NCBI GenBank assembly: GCA_050084985.1 | Contig: JBITNC010000002.1 | Coordinates: forward strand, 22,196,001-22,260,000 | Direction of reading: 5' to 3' | DNA length: 64,000 nucleotides | Source of the DNA: Nageia nagi | Taxonomy: Eukaryota > Pinophyta | Shown: positions 36,419 to 48,761 of the stretch, piece by piece | Position numbering within the stretch: position 1 is the first letter of the stretch | Layout of the letters: each line of letters opens with the position of its first letter | Made by a program: the position numbers and the translations under genes | The notes under the pieces: model-generated | What the model was told of the DNA's origin: nothing | Databases searched by the model: none | What the model saw: only the letters and a program-made list of their open reading frames with translations

Positions 36419-39304
36419 TGTAATTCAACTTTCATTTAAGATTTTTAAATACCAAATTTGGAACCATCAAGAATGTGTTTGGGTAAAAAAGAGTCTCCCA
36501 TTAGCTACACAAAAATGTGAAAAAAAAATAATAAACATGTGGTTTTATAAATAATATTACATGTTACATTTTATTAAGTAAGTCATACTTGATTTGATTC
36601 ACAAGTGCAAATGTTTTACAACTCAAATAATAATCCATGTACTCGAATACATTTCTTATATCAAGAACCATAAATGTAGAGTGACATTATTGAGGCTTAT
36701 TTTCTTATTTAAAAATTAGGCTTTCATTTAGATGTCCACACAAGAGGAGCCCAAGTACTATCAATCCTCAACCAATTCTCCTTGGTCAGTATTATATTTT
36801 TCCACAAGGAGTACCTACTATTTTCCAAAGTTATGACATTTATTAGATCATCCAAATTATTAATCTTGATTAGGTTTCAAGTTTTCCTCTTAGGTTATCA
36901 GGATAATCTCTGAATAGATGTGCAAACATATGGTATCACTACACACATGCTTGTCCACGTATTGGAGTTATGTTTAGACCAATAGAGGACTTAAGGGCAA
37001 CTGAAAAGTACAAACTTTTCACCACTTAGATCATTGAACTTAAAGGCTTCAATCCATCTATCCTAACCTCATGGCTCTCCAAACAAGTCATGTTATAGAA
37101 TGTACATGCGGATATATTCATTTTAGGGGGTTTCTCATATCAATGTTTGCATTTTTGTTTGCATAAAGAAATAAATCAAAGTACAAAATATGAAGTAAAA
37201 GAGCATTAAATATTATCTATTCATAACTTGGAATCTTAAGAGTCTAATGGGTTTTGTTTACTAACCCTTAAAGGACATCTTTTACACAAGGTCCATAATT
37301 ATCACAAGTTAACTTTGCAAAAATAATGATAAATACTTAAGCATTAGCATGTATTAATTCCATAATTTGCATAAGTTATCTTTGTATAAAAGATAAATAC
37401 TCAACATGCATTAATTAAAATAGGATGGAAGCATGCATCTTTTCAACTTAAGGAATTTAAGTCCTAAGCATGTATCTTTAACTTAAAAATTTAAGTTAAC
37501 TTTACATAAGGATAAACATGCCATAATTTGCACAAGTCTATTAACTTTGCATAAAAAAATTAGGGAGTCATGCATCATTCTATATTTCCATAATAAAAAA
37601 ATTTAAGTAATAAGCAATCTTAAAAAATTAAGTAAAATATCCATATCCATAAAGTTTCCAAGAGATAAATATGCATTCTAAGCATAAAGGATAAAAAAAA
37701 AATTAAGTAAAGAAACTCCTATTCCTCCCTTTTTACTTAAAAAATGATCCCCTTCAATAGATGCTTAAAAATATTACAAGTTTTACTTTAATAGACAAAT
37801 TTATCTTTTAGAAAACCATAATCCCTATGAAAAAATAAAATAAGCTAGTTTTCCTTAGAACTTTGACTAAAAAATGCCAAGTTTTAGCAAAATTACTTAA
37901 GTAATGGATAATATAAAAAAAATTATCAAATCATAAATTTTAGTGTTAGGTAAACAAAAGAATTACTCCATAAATTTTTTCCAATATTAAAGATGAAAGT
38001 AAGATATTAACCTTTTTCCCATTAAGGAAAGTACTAAAATTTAATGAAAAAGACTAAATGTCTAAGTAAAAACATATATAGAAGTAAGCTTTTTGAAGGA
38101 GTTTTAATGCTAGTAGGTGCATTAATTAGTTGGAAAAAGATAGCCTCCCAAGATATTTAATAAGGCATGTAAGCAACCCAAAAATAATAAATGAAATTGA
38201 CAAGCAACAAAAGGATTTCTTACAAGCAACAAAAAATTGTTAAGCAAGCAAGGTTGAGCATTTAATATAAAGCAAGAGGCCTCTTTGAGCATTTAAGAAA
38301 ATAATAAAAAAGAGGAAAAAAAGGAGAGGTCGTGGGTTTGAGGTGTAAGGGTGCGGCTTGAAGAAGAACATAAGGGAGAGCAGCATAGGCCATAATTCAT
38401 GGTGGAGGGGCCACAAGTTTGAGGTGCAAAGGTGCTAAGAGTGAAGCATAGGATCACAAGCACTAGCTACCAATCAGTGACGCATGGGACTGGTGAAGCT
38501 ATACTCAAGGAGAGGCAAGAGCCATGGGAAAAGAGGTAAGGAGACCATACAGCACACGTAGAAGGATTCGAGTGATGAAGGAGGCTAGGTGATCAACAAG
38601 ACTCACATTATGGGAAGAAAGGGTCAAGATGGTTTACTCAAACAAAAAATAAAGAATGGTCACCTTGAAGCAGATAAATGTGCCACATCCTCCGTCATGT
38701 TGAGAGTAGTATGGACATTCAAGAGGAGAACTAGAGGCAAGGCCAAGATAGCATCTAGGGGAGTGAGGACTCAGGGTTGCAATGAGTAGGAGAGAATATT
38801 GCTTAGAAAATGCACCAACACGGTCGCTCCCCCCATCCCTTCTTTTAATAATAAAATTTGTAAAAAGTTGAAAAAAAATTAACACAAGTCAACACTGCTG
38901 CCAACCATTACTTTGAGATTGTAAAAAAAAAATTTCAATTAAATATACTATATTTACTATGAGGAAAAACAATTGTAATAAATAAATGTTGGTCCTTTTT
39001 TTATTTAATTAGACAAAAAAATAACTTTAAAAAAAATGTAATATTACACAAAGTTTGTATACTAACCCTTTGTAATGTTACTATAAACAAATAAAAAATA
39101 CATTATTTTGTAATTTTGTTAGCCATATTTTGTTTTAAAAAAAAAACTAACACATAGCAAATAATATTAGTAGCATAATGCAATAATTAAAAAAATAACC
39201 AAGAAGGAAGGAATTTATACCTTCTCTTAGTTTTACCTCAATAATGAAGTGTAGGATGAGAAATCAAGATCACCAAGATGTTGAAGAAGAGCTTCCACAC
39301 CAAA
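36419..39304 (-). other. Element 2 untranslated leader
   Basis: This is the counterpart of the element 1 leader, with the short-repeat field at about 37320-37690, a GC-richer purine-rich block at about 38330-38830, and the conserved end at about 39180-39304. The open frames at 38589-38789 and 38634-38885 fall in this block and match no protein. Confidence 0.7.
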
Positions 39305-39317
39305 CTTTGATACCAAA

Positions 39318-39816
39318 TGTGAGAGTTGAACTATAAACTAAACAACTCTAAACTCCCAAGATCATATGAAAGCTCATACTAACATCAAGATAACTCAAAA
39401 AGATAATTTCACAAAGTGACACAAGATGTAAGTGGTTCCTCCAACTAGGAGTACATCCACTAACTAGATCTCACTTCATTCACAAACATGAATCTCTTAC
39501 AATTCTCTTAACTCATATCCTAAAAATTATCTTATAGCATAGCTTTACTCCACAAATTGATATGTAATCACAAATAGGAAGCTTTCTATTTATAGGCCAA
39601 AATCTCTCTTTGGATCACCCTTTTATCCAATGTATAAAAGCATGACATGCACATTTTTTTACACAAGGGGCATGCTCATGACATGGAGTGTACGACAAGT
39701 TACATTATCATATTCACTTAAATACTTAAGGTATCAAATGGTATCCTTAAGCATTAGTGAACTTACATAGAAGATTATTACATAACATTTACAATAATGC
39801 ATTATACATTCCAACA
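39318..39816 (-). repeat. Element 2 5' LTR and adjoining primer site
   Basis: The 499-bp LTR is followed on the minus strand by TTTGGTATCAAAG (39305-39317), the initiator tRNA-Met primer site. Its terminal 14 bp differ from the 3' LTR by one substitution. Confidence 0.95.
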
Positions 39817-39821
39817 GAAGA

Positions 39822-41064
39822 CTATTAGAATTGCATTTACAATGGTAGCATAATTTGGCAGAAAAGTCCATCAAATGGATGTCAAAAGCACCTTCCTAAA
39901 TGGATACTTAGAGGAATAAGTCTACATGCAAAAACTTGAAGGGTTTTTGATACATTCAAATAAAAGTGTGTAGATTAATAAAGTATTTATATGGCTTGAA
40001 ATAGGCTCCATGAGCCTAGTATATGAAAATTGATGATCACTTACTACAACATGGCTTCACTAGGATTTTGTATGATCCTAACCTCTACCTTCAACAATAT
40101 AGGAGGGGGATATTTTCATAGTTGTAATATATGTTGATGATCTAGTTATCATAGGTAAAATTGAGAAATTGATAACATCTTGTAAAGATAACCTTAAAAG
40201 ATAATTCGACATGGCTAACCTTGGTTTACTTCATTATTACCTTAGATTGGAGGTTTGAAATATGTAGGATTGGATATTTATTTCATAGATAAAGTACACC
40301 AAGCGTTTGTTGAAGAAATTAAGGATGACATATTGCTAACTGATTTCTACACCAATTGAACGCAATTTACATTTTTCATGCCATGATTATTCTCCATTGG
40401 TAAATGCAAATCTCTATCGTCAGCTAATTGGAGGTTTAATTTACCTAGTATATACCAAATCAAGTATTTGCTATATCATTAGTTATCTTTCATGATTCAT
40501 GCATGAACCAAAGAAGGCCCACTAGATTGCAATAAAGCATGTCTTGAGGGACATTTGTGGCATTGATAGTTATGATCTGGAGTACAAGAATAATGATAAG
40601 TTCATCTTGTTTGGATATACAAATGTAGATTATGGATGATCTTTGGAAAATAGAATATCAATGATAAGATACATGTTCTTCCTTTGATATAGATCGATTT
40701 CATGGCGTAGCAAGAAATAAAGCATAACATCTAGATCTACCAAAGAGTTAGAATATCATGCTGCAAGAGATGTTTATGAAGCAGTATGATTACATCACAT
40801 TTTGATAGATATTGGAATTTCACAAAAATAACAAATAATTCTACATTACAAAAATCAAAGTGTGTTGAATATGGTTCATAATCCTATTCTATACGAATGG
40901 TACATTTCATATGTGACCATGTTTCATTGCACAACATTTATCTCCATTACATTTCCACAAAGAAGCAAATTACAAATGTCTCCACTAAATAGCTAGAGAG
41001 TAGAATGTTTGAATACTTTGAGTTTCCTCTCATGTTCTCTGAAGACCTAATGTATTATGGGGCG
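39822..41064 (+). pseudogene. H0 reverse transcriptase C-terminal piece, RNase H and 3' end
   Basis: The RT resumes with His-Gln-Met-Asp-Val-Lys-Ser then Phe-Leu-Asn-Gly-Tyr-Leu-Glu-Glu. The catalytic Tyr-Val-Asp-Asp is intact at 40130-40141. RNase H follows, with a Ser-Trp-Arg-Ser-Lys-Lys block near 40695-40715 and Glu-Tyr-His-Ala-Ala near 40750. Stops throughout make it a pseudogene. A short purine-rich tract precedes the 3' LTR at 41065. Confidence 0.85.
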
Positions 41065-41284
41065 TGTTAGAAATAATACATTAATTAATATTAGATACAT
41101 TAGGTATCTATATAAATAATAAATACATTAGCTTCTACTCTAATGTATTTTAATAAATATTTAGGGTTTCATACAATGGTGGTTATTTGAGTCATTTATT
41201 ATAACGAGATTGTAACTCCCAAACCTTACATGTATTTATTCTTATTCACATTAATGAAATGTTAACTCTTCATTCATTTCTCCA
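41065..41284 (+). repeat. H0 3' LTR
   Basis: The LTR is 220 bp, starts TGTTAGAAATAA and ends CATTTCTCCA. It follows a purine-rich GGGGCG tract. It is unrelated to the ~500-bp LTR of elements 1-4. Confidence 0.8.
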
Positions 41285-41590
41285 ATTTTTTGAAGTTGAA
41301 ATCCAATCGAACGATCCAAGAAACACCATAAATAAAGTGAGGCAATGATTAAATCCCAAACCTCTGAAGGAATGGGTAAATATCATTACTTACAAATAAT
41401 CGAAGATCACAAAGGATGTTAAAATTGATTTGGAACTAGTTGTTGTTGAGAATGAAGTTTGCATAAAGTCTCATAGAGAATCATTAATAAAGAAGAGGAT
41501 CAACACAAATTCACTTTTGTTAGATGATTTGTGGGTATAAGACCTGGACTTGACATGATTTGAAGATGGATGATCGAACAATAGTATACT
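41285..41590. other. Spacer between H0 and element 4
   Basis: About 300 bp with no recognisable gene, LTR or repeat. It may be the pre-insertion target DNA of H0 or another relic. Confidence 0.6.
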
Positions 41591-42075
41591 TGTTAGAATG
41601 TATAATGCATTATTGTAAAGGTTTTGTATTAATCCTCTTTGTAAATTCACTACTACTTAATGGTATCAATAGATACCTTAAGTATTTAAGTGAATATGAT
41701 AATGTAACTTGTCCTACACTCCATGTCATGAGCATACCCCTTGGGTAAAAGGGAGTTGCATGACAGCCTTTGTAACTTGGATAAAATGGTGATCCAAAGA
41801 TGGATTTTGGCCTATAAATAGAAAGATCCTCTTTGTGATCACACACCAATTTTTGAAGTAAATTTATGCTATAGGATAGAGATTAGGAGATTTGTAAGAG
41901 GTTCATATTTGTGAATGAAGTAAGATCTAGTTAGTGGATGTACTTTTAGTTGAGGAACCACTTTATCTCTTGAGTTACCTTGTGAGATTATCTTCTTTGA
42001 ATTATCTTAATGTCAATTTGAGCTTTCATGAGATTTTGGTTGTTTAGGAATTAAGTGTTAGTGTTAGTTCCTTCA
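41591..42075 (+). repeat. Element 4 5' LTR
   Basis: It is 485 bp, TGTTAGAATG to TTCCTTCA, with CTATAAATAG at about 41812-41821. The primer site right after it is a perfect TGGTATCAGAGC, the best preserved in the window. Confidence 0.95.
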
Positions 42076-42094
42076 AATTGGTATCAGAGCTCCT

Positions 42095-45000
42095 TAAAAG
42101 CTCTTCTTCAATACTTAGTGTGGAAGCTCTTCATCTAAGAAGTCTTCATTCCAAATCCTTCATTCCAATTTTGAGGTAAAATTGAAGAGAATGTATAACC
42201 TCCTACATACAATCTCCTTCATGTTGTTTTTTGGTACATTTCACTAAGGTTACTAACATATTTTGTATATGTGACAAAATTTCTTTAAAAGAGCAATATA
42301 TTGTGAAGCAATTTTTTTTACTTATACTAATACTTCTTATGGTTAGTTGCAAGTTTAAAATTGCTTATTATATTGCTATAATTTTACATATATTTGGGTT
42401 GGAGATTTTTTTATCAAAGGTTTTGAATACAAATATATATATACATATAGATACTCTTTTTTTTTAAGAAATAATATCTTAGAAGAAGATATTTTATTTT
42501 ACATTTTTTTTAATCTCTACACTATCTTTGTGAAGCCTTCTTATATATAAGGCGGGGAGAAGGAGGGCATTTATTTGAAATATGATAATTGTTTTTTTCA
42601 TAGTAAGTGTTTTTTGCAATTTTTTCACATTTTGCAAAAAAAAAATATATATATATTATGCTAAAAAGAAAATTATAAAAGGGTAAAGGGCTTCGTACAA
42701 AATGATGTAATCTTTTTTTTTCTATAAAAAAAAAAACCATGTACAAATTTGTTTTCTTTCCCTTGACCTTTTTTTGTACAAATTTGAAGCCCAAACCCCT
42801 TCGCAAGCTAATCTTGACCTCGTAGGCCCAACCTTGTGCCTTGGCACCTCCCTCATGCCTGGTGAAGGTTTATTTTTGGGGATGGGAATCAATCTTGGCC
42901 TCTTACGATTGCTTATCGCCTAAGAAACCTACAAAATCAGAGGGAAACTGGACCCGCACACCGTCACCTGAGTAGGAGGGCTCCATTTGGTCATGCCCTC
43001 TCCCCTGCCATGATCGCCCTCTGCTCACCTTGCCAACAACCTACCCATTGCTCATTCAGCTGTGCACCTCTTTTTTGTTGTTTTCTCAAACCCTTCATTT
43101 GCTATATCGTCTATCTAAGGTGGTCTTCAAGCCCTATGCGTGCCGCTTCTTCCTTCACCTTTGCGCCATCTTTACTCTGTTCGACCTGTGATCTGTGCAT
43201 TTTTTATTCGACATCTCCCATCCTCTGCTAGCGACCTCCTCATGTGGCGGACCTCCCATTCCTCTCCTTTAATTTTACCTCGCATGAATCTTTACCATTT
43301 CCTCTCCTATTGCTTAATCTTTTTTTTTCCCTATGTCCTTAACTTTATTTGGTGGGCATCATAATTTTTATTGCCTTTCTTTAATTTGCTTATCAAATAA
43401 GTTTGCGTATTATGATGAGCTTCTTAATTTTGTGAAGATGAAGAGCATTAAAGATATGCATTTACTTGAAGTATGGGTATCCATCTTCAATTTTTTTAAG
43501 ACTTGTGTCTTTTTCCTTTAATGGTTGAGTAAGTTAATCTTTACTTGAAGTGAACTCTACCTTCAAATTTAATGCTTGTCATCATTTTTTGTCATCATAA
43601 GTTATGGTAAATTTATTAAACTTAGCTACAATTGACTTTTGCCTTAAATTGCACAATTGTCTTTAGCCTTAAAATATTTAAATAGTGTAAAAAAAATAGC
43701 ATTCTTTTACCTTACTACTTAGGTAAAGATGATAAATAATTTTTTCATTAGTTAAATTTCCTAAGGTTAAAATTGCAAAGCCAATGATTATTGAAGGGCT
43801 CTTTTTTAAGTAAATAAGGGGGGATTTTTTATTGTTGTTTTTTACTTTAAAAAGAAAGATTAGACTGCATACCTATTAAATATTAAAATTTCTTAGATGC
43901 ATGACTAGATTTTTTAATCTCTCTAAAGCATTCATTTGTTTATACTTAAGTATTTATCTTTTTTGTTTTTTGTTTTTGCTAAGATAAACTTATACAAATT
44001 AATAGGAAATGATGCATGCTTACTTAAAATGTATGTGAGTAATGCATGCTTCTTACTTATTTTTTTGAAATGATGCATGCTTATTTTTTAATGAGGCATA
44101 CTTAATTTTTTAAGTTATGAGATTAATGCATGCTAAGTATTTTCATATGCAAAATTAATGGACTTGTGCAAATTATAGCATGTCTATCCTTATGCAAAGT
44201 TAACTTAATTTATTATGCATGCTTATGCTTAAGTATTTATCATTTTTATTGCAAAGTTAACTTGTGCAAATTATGGACCTATAAAAAGATGTCTTTTAAG
44301 GGTTAGTAAACAAAACCCATTGGACTCTTAAGGTTCCAAGTTATAAATGGATGATATTTAATTTATGCTCTTTACTTCATGTTTAGCACTTTTGTTCTAT
44401 TTACTTATGCAAACATCGCAAATATCGAAATGAGCATCCCCCTAAAATGAACACATCCGCATGTACATTCTACAACATGACTTGTTTAAGGAGCCATGAG
44501 ATGAGGACAGGCAAATTGGAGCCTTTAAGTTCAACGATCCAAATGGATATACTTCTCAATTGCCCTTAAGTCCTCTGTTGATATGGATATAACTCCAATA
44601 GGTAGACAGGCATGTGTGTAGTGATACCACATGTCCGCATATCCATTCAAGAATTTTTCTGATAACCTAGGATAACTTAAAACCTAATCAAGATTAATAA
44701 TTTGATCGATCCAATATACATCATAACCTTGAAAAATAGTAGGTACTTCTCCTTATAAGAGTATAATTCTACCTAAGGTGAATTGGTTGAGGATTGATAG
44801 TACCTGGGCTCCACCTTGCAGGCATCTAGGTGAAGGCCTAATTTTACATAAGAAAATAAACCTCAATAATATCACTTTACATCTAGGTTCTTTGTGATGA
44901 TAAAAGTATTTGGGTACATGGGATGTAAATTTGAGTTGTAAACATTTGCTCTTGTAAAACAAATCAAGCATGTCCTTATTATTAAATTTAACATATATTA

Positions 45001-45120
45001 TTTACTTAGATTAAAACTTAACATATAATGTTATTTTTTGAACCACATGCTTATTATTTAATCACATTATTATGTAACAAATGGGAGACACATTTTTACC
45101 CAAACACATTCTCAATGATT
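42095..45120 (+). other. Element 4 untranslated leader
   Basis: It contains homopolymer runs (42440-42740), a GC-richer segment (about 42780-43270) with chance open frames, and the AATGCATGCTTA-type repeat field (about 43990-44260). No protein is recognised. Confidence 0.7.
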
Positions 45121-45129
45121 CCAACTTTG

Positions 45130-45980
45130 AGATTTAGGAACCTCGAATGAGAGCTGAATTGTAAACAAGTAAACTTTGGCAAATAGTGAATGAGAATTTT
45201 GTTACTCCTACAAATGAAAAAGCACTTGAGGCCTACAACATGAAGAATGAGTTGGCAATCTCTATGATTTTTCATGTAGTTTCAGATGATGTGCTCTTGA
45301 TGATTTCAACTTCAACTTTAACAAAGGAAACTTGAGATAAGCTTAAGCAAATCTACCTTGGATCTAAGTTTTCTAGAAGGTTTACTATACTCCAAAAGTT
45401 GCTTCAATCTCATCAAGGGGAAGATGAAAATGTTGCCATCTACTTGAACAAAATCATTGACCTTAAAACCCAACTTGTTACTTGTGGGTGAAATTAGATC
45501 AATGATAAGTTCATGGTCTTCATCATTCTTCAAATTTTTTCTTCAAATTTTGGTAACTTTATGATGGTAATTGATACTAAGCTTGATGATGAAGAAGAAT
45601 TTTTCTCCCTTGAGAACCTTTCTAGGCTCCTTTTGAAGCATGAGAAAACTCTTAACAAAAAGGTGTTGATTTCTTCTCTAAAGGATAATAATGTTTCTCT
45701 AAAAGCAACCAAAACTTCTTTCAAGAAGAAGTTCAATCATCATAATCAATATTATCCTTCTTCCTCTAAAATATTTGAGAAAAGAGGTAATCACAGTAAA
45801 AACAATAATCACGAAAACAACAACAATAACAACAACATCTTATTCAAATAAAGAGATGGAAAAGGAAAGGTAAGCAAACCAAATCCTAAAGCAAAGTTTG
45901 ATAGAAATTATAACTTTTGTGGCATCCATGGTGATAAAGAAACTGATTGCTACAAAAATAAAAGAGAGAAAGAGTACAAG
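45130..45980 (+). pseudogene. Element 4 gag relic
   Basis: The longest open piece, 45513-45851, covers the acidic Asp-Asp-Glu-Glu segment, a Lys-rich region and an Asn-rich linker. The zinc knuckle (about 45895-45955) reads Asn-Tyr-Asn-Phe-Cys-Gly-Ile-x-Gly-Asp-Lys-Glu-x-Asp-Cys, which keeps two cysteines but has lost the first Cys and the His. The N-terminal part is frameshifted. Confidence 0.82.
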
Positions 45981-46054
45981 GGCAATGGAAATGTAAAGAA
46001 CTTTAAAGAAAAGAGAATATAAAAGATGAATTTACTGTTGCACTCTACTCCATA

Positions 46055-47097
46055 ACTCTTACTTTTTTGACTCATTGGATTGTTGACTTTGGTTGCATTA
46101 ATCACCTATGCTTTGAAAAAGATAAGTTTAAGAACTTTCACAAGTATAAAAAATATGTAGTTATGATAGGTGATAACTTTATCCTTGAAGTCCAAAGAAT
46201 TAAGAGTGTGTTGATTCATGGAAAGGTTCCTGAAAATGTGCTCTATGTTTCTAAGCGTAGGATGAAACTTCTCTTAGTGATTCAAGTTGCAAGAAAAGGG
46301 TACTCATTCAATTTTGACACACAATCCTGATGCATTAAGAAAGGATTTGTCATGTTCGTTAAAGGGTCAATGAAAGATGATCTCTACATTGTGGATCAAG
46401 CTCCAACAAAGATGTATCTTGCTACGAATGTGTGTTCTAAAGGTAATCTTTGGTACCAACATTTAGGTCACCTTAACCACAAGTGTATTCCAGTCATGAA
46501 TGACCAAGAACTTATGAAAGGTTTTCCTTCAATTTCACCTTCAATTGATCTTTGTGAGAAGTGCATCTTTGGCAAGATGAATAGGCAAAGGTTCAAAAAA
46601 GATAAGGCAATAAGAGCATCTCAACCTCTTCAACTTATGTGTTCGAATTTGATGGGTATGTTACAAACTAAGTCACTTGGAGGAGCATCTTACATATTGA
46701 CCTTCATCGATGATTTTAGTATAATGACATTTGGCTATCTTCTTGAGCACAAGGATCAAACCTTTGATAGTTTTTAGAATTTTAGACCTTAGTTGAAAAT
46801 TAAACTAACCTTAAAATCAAGATGTTGAGATCAAATAATGGAAAATAATATAATAGCAATGAATTCAATGTCTATTGTGCTAAGTATGAATCAAGAGGCA
46901 GTTTACAATTCCAAACACTCTTTAGTAGAATGGTGTTGCTGAAAGAAAAAATAGGATAATTATGGAGATGGCTAGATGCATATTGGGTAATCTTTCTAAT
47001 TTTTTATAGGATGAAGCTATGAGCATTATTATTTACACCTTGGATAGATGTCCTACAAAAGCCAATTAAGGTAAAACTTCTTTTGAGGCATGGTCAA
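46055..47097 (+). pseudogene. Element 4 protease, pre-integrase and truncated integrase
   Basis: The protease start is Trp-Ile-Val-Asp-Phe-Gly-Cys (about 46076). The GAG-pre-integrase domain (46352-46600) has His-Leu-Gly-His-Leu-Asn-His and Cys-Glu-Lys-Cys. The integrase core shows Asn at the first (46646-46648) and second (46834-46836) catalytic positions. Coding sequence ends abruptly at a Trp-Ser-Ile-Leu, where 3' UTR begins. Confidence 0.85.
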
Positions 47098-47890
47098 TTT
47101 TGTAAGCTTAGGATGCTATCAGGTTGGTGAAGTTACCCTCAAGGGGGAGTGAAGTTTGAATTCTTTTGTTGAATTCATATTTGTGATAACAACTTCACCC
47201 CTATAAGGATTTTATGTTGTATTGTGTTGATTTTGTTGTACACCTTCATAGTATGTTTGTTCTACATGAGAAACTTGTACAAATTTTTAAAGCAAAAGAT
47301 TGGCCAATCTAGGATTGTTCAGTTATCCATATGTGAGGAACTCTTATGTGTCTTTTGGCACTGTTCATTTATCCATATGTGAGAAACTCATATGTGCATT
47401 TTGTTATGCTCTATATTTTAATGATAATCAACACATGTTGTATATATAGCAAGTGATTATGAGTTTTTAGCCTAGCATCTTCATGATGACTTATAGTGCA
47501 CCACTGATCAGTTTATGATGGCATTTGCTTGATTCATCTATACTTGTTGATATGAATATGTTGCATCAAATTGATCTTGTTATTTGAACTGCTTATGACT
47601 TGCAGGTTCTCTTAAGATTGCAAGTTACTTACTTCAAATGTGTAGGTTCATGGAGACTCATCATGACTTCTAGTTAGATGACTACTTTATATACATTGAA
47701 ACCTATTATGGTTAATGATTGTATTGTAAACAATTTGTTAAAATGGTAAAGAAATAAGTTTCAAACTAGATCTTACTTCAAAAATATGTAAAAAGTTTTT
47801 ATCTCTAGTTATATCTATTTGGAGGAGAACTCTCTTACTCTCTCTTCTTCTTTTTTATTTGCTATATCCCAATATTGCATTAAGGGGGAG

Positions 47891-48370
47891 TGTTGAAATG
47901 TATAATGCATTATTTTAAAGGTTTTGTATTAATCCTCTTTGTAAATTCACTAATACTTAATGGTATCAATAGATACCTTAAGTATTTAAGTGAATATGAT
48001 AATATAATTTATCTTACACTCCATGTCATGAGCATGCCCCTTGGGTAAAAGGGAGTTGCATGTCATGCCTTTGTACGTTGGATAAAAAGTTTATCCAAAA
48101 AGGGATTTTGGCCTATAAATAGAAGGCTCCTTCTTTGTGATCACACACCATTTATGGAGTAAAGTTATGCTATAAGATAGAGATTAGAAGATAAGATTAG
48201 GAGATTTGTAAGAGGTTCATATTTGTGAATGAAGTAAGATCTAGTTAATGGATGTACTCCTAGTTGAAGGAACCACTTTATCTCTTGAGTTACCTTGTGA
48301 TATTATCTTCTTTGAATTATCTTGATGTGAGTTTGAGTTTTCATGAAATCTTGGTTGTTTAGGGATTGTC
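47891..48370 (+). repeat. Element 4 3' LTR, 3'-truncated
   Basis: It follows TTAAGGGGGAG and starts TGTTGAAATG. It matches the 5' LTR until TTGTTTAGGGATTG and then stops. LINE-like sequence follows within a few bases. Confidence 0.92.
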
Positions 48371-48761
48371 TAAATGATTTTGTTGAGCTAAGAAGAGTTT
48401 TGATCAAATATATATAAATAGAACCAATTTCAAAGACTATCCATGGATAATAATGCGTGATTTTAATACCATCATCCATCCACATGAGAAGCAAGGTGTT
48501 ACAAAGGAAAAAGATAGTGATTTAGTTAATTTGAAAAAGTTTTTGAATGTTAATGAATTAGTTGATCTAAATTGGACATGAGCATAGTACACATGGAAAA
48601 ATATGAGGATAAATGAGAAATTGATTCAAACTAAACTAGATAGAGCTCTTTGTTCCACTAATTGGTTCTCCCAATTCTAGACTATTCGATTGTGGTCAAG
48701 ACAAAATTTTCTTTAGACCATATTCCTCTTCTTTTACAAGCCTCCCCTTATAAGAAGAGAG

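Larger units (their letters stand above)
22047..39816 (-). mobile_element. Copia element 2, interrupted by element 3, TSD GAAGA
   Basis: LTRs lie at 39318-39816 (5') and 22047-22544 (3'), with a perfect TSD GAAGA at 22042-22046 and 39817-39821. Removing it restores the RT of H0. The element proper is about 8.2 kb once element 3 is subtracted. The order matches element 1, with most of the N-terminal gag deleted and a Tyr-Val-Asp-Asn in place of the RT Tyr-Val-Asp-Asp near 33780. Confidence 0.95.
9431..41284 (+). mobile_element. Copia relic H0: host element of the nested stack
   Basis: This is a plus-strand Ty1/copia element split by two younger insertions. Its pieces are a diverged 5' LTR end and primer site (9431-9640), gag to early RT (19553-22046), and the rest of RT, RNase H and the 3' LTR (39822-41284). 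Reading is continuous across the break at 22046/39817, where the Lys-Met-Lys end of one piece joins the Thr-Ile-Arg start of the next in the usual RT order. The last ~95 bp of the two LTRs align well, but the 5' end is uncertain and no TSD is visible. Stops in every domain show it is defunct and probably the oldest element here. Confidence 0.85.
41591..48370 (+). mobile_element. Copia element 4, same family, pol deleted, 3' LTR truncated
   Basis: This plus-strand element has a 5' LTR at 41591-42075, primer site TTGGTATCAGAGC from 42078, leader, gag, protease and integrase. It then jumps directly into 3' UTR sequence at about 47097, so reverse transcriptase and RNase H are absent. The polypurine tract (47881-47890) and 3' LTR (47891 to about 48370) follow. 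The LTRs are roughly 92% identical. The 3' LTR lacks its last ~30 bp and is fused to LINE sequence, so no TSD can be tested. Confidence 0.92.

Noticed and set aside
42780-43365. Overlapping Cys/Ser/Pro-rich plus-strand frames in the element 4 leader
   Set aside because: They are short, overlap each other in different frames, have no homology and are not shared with the other leaders.
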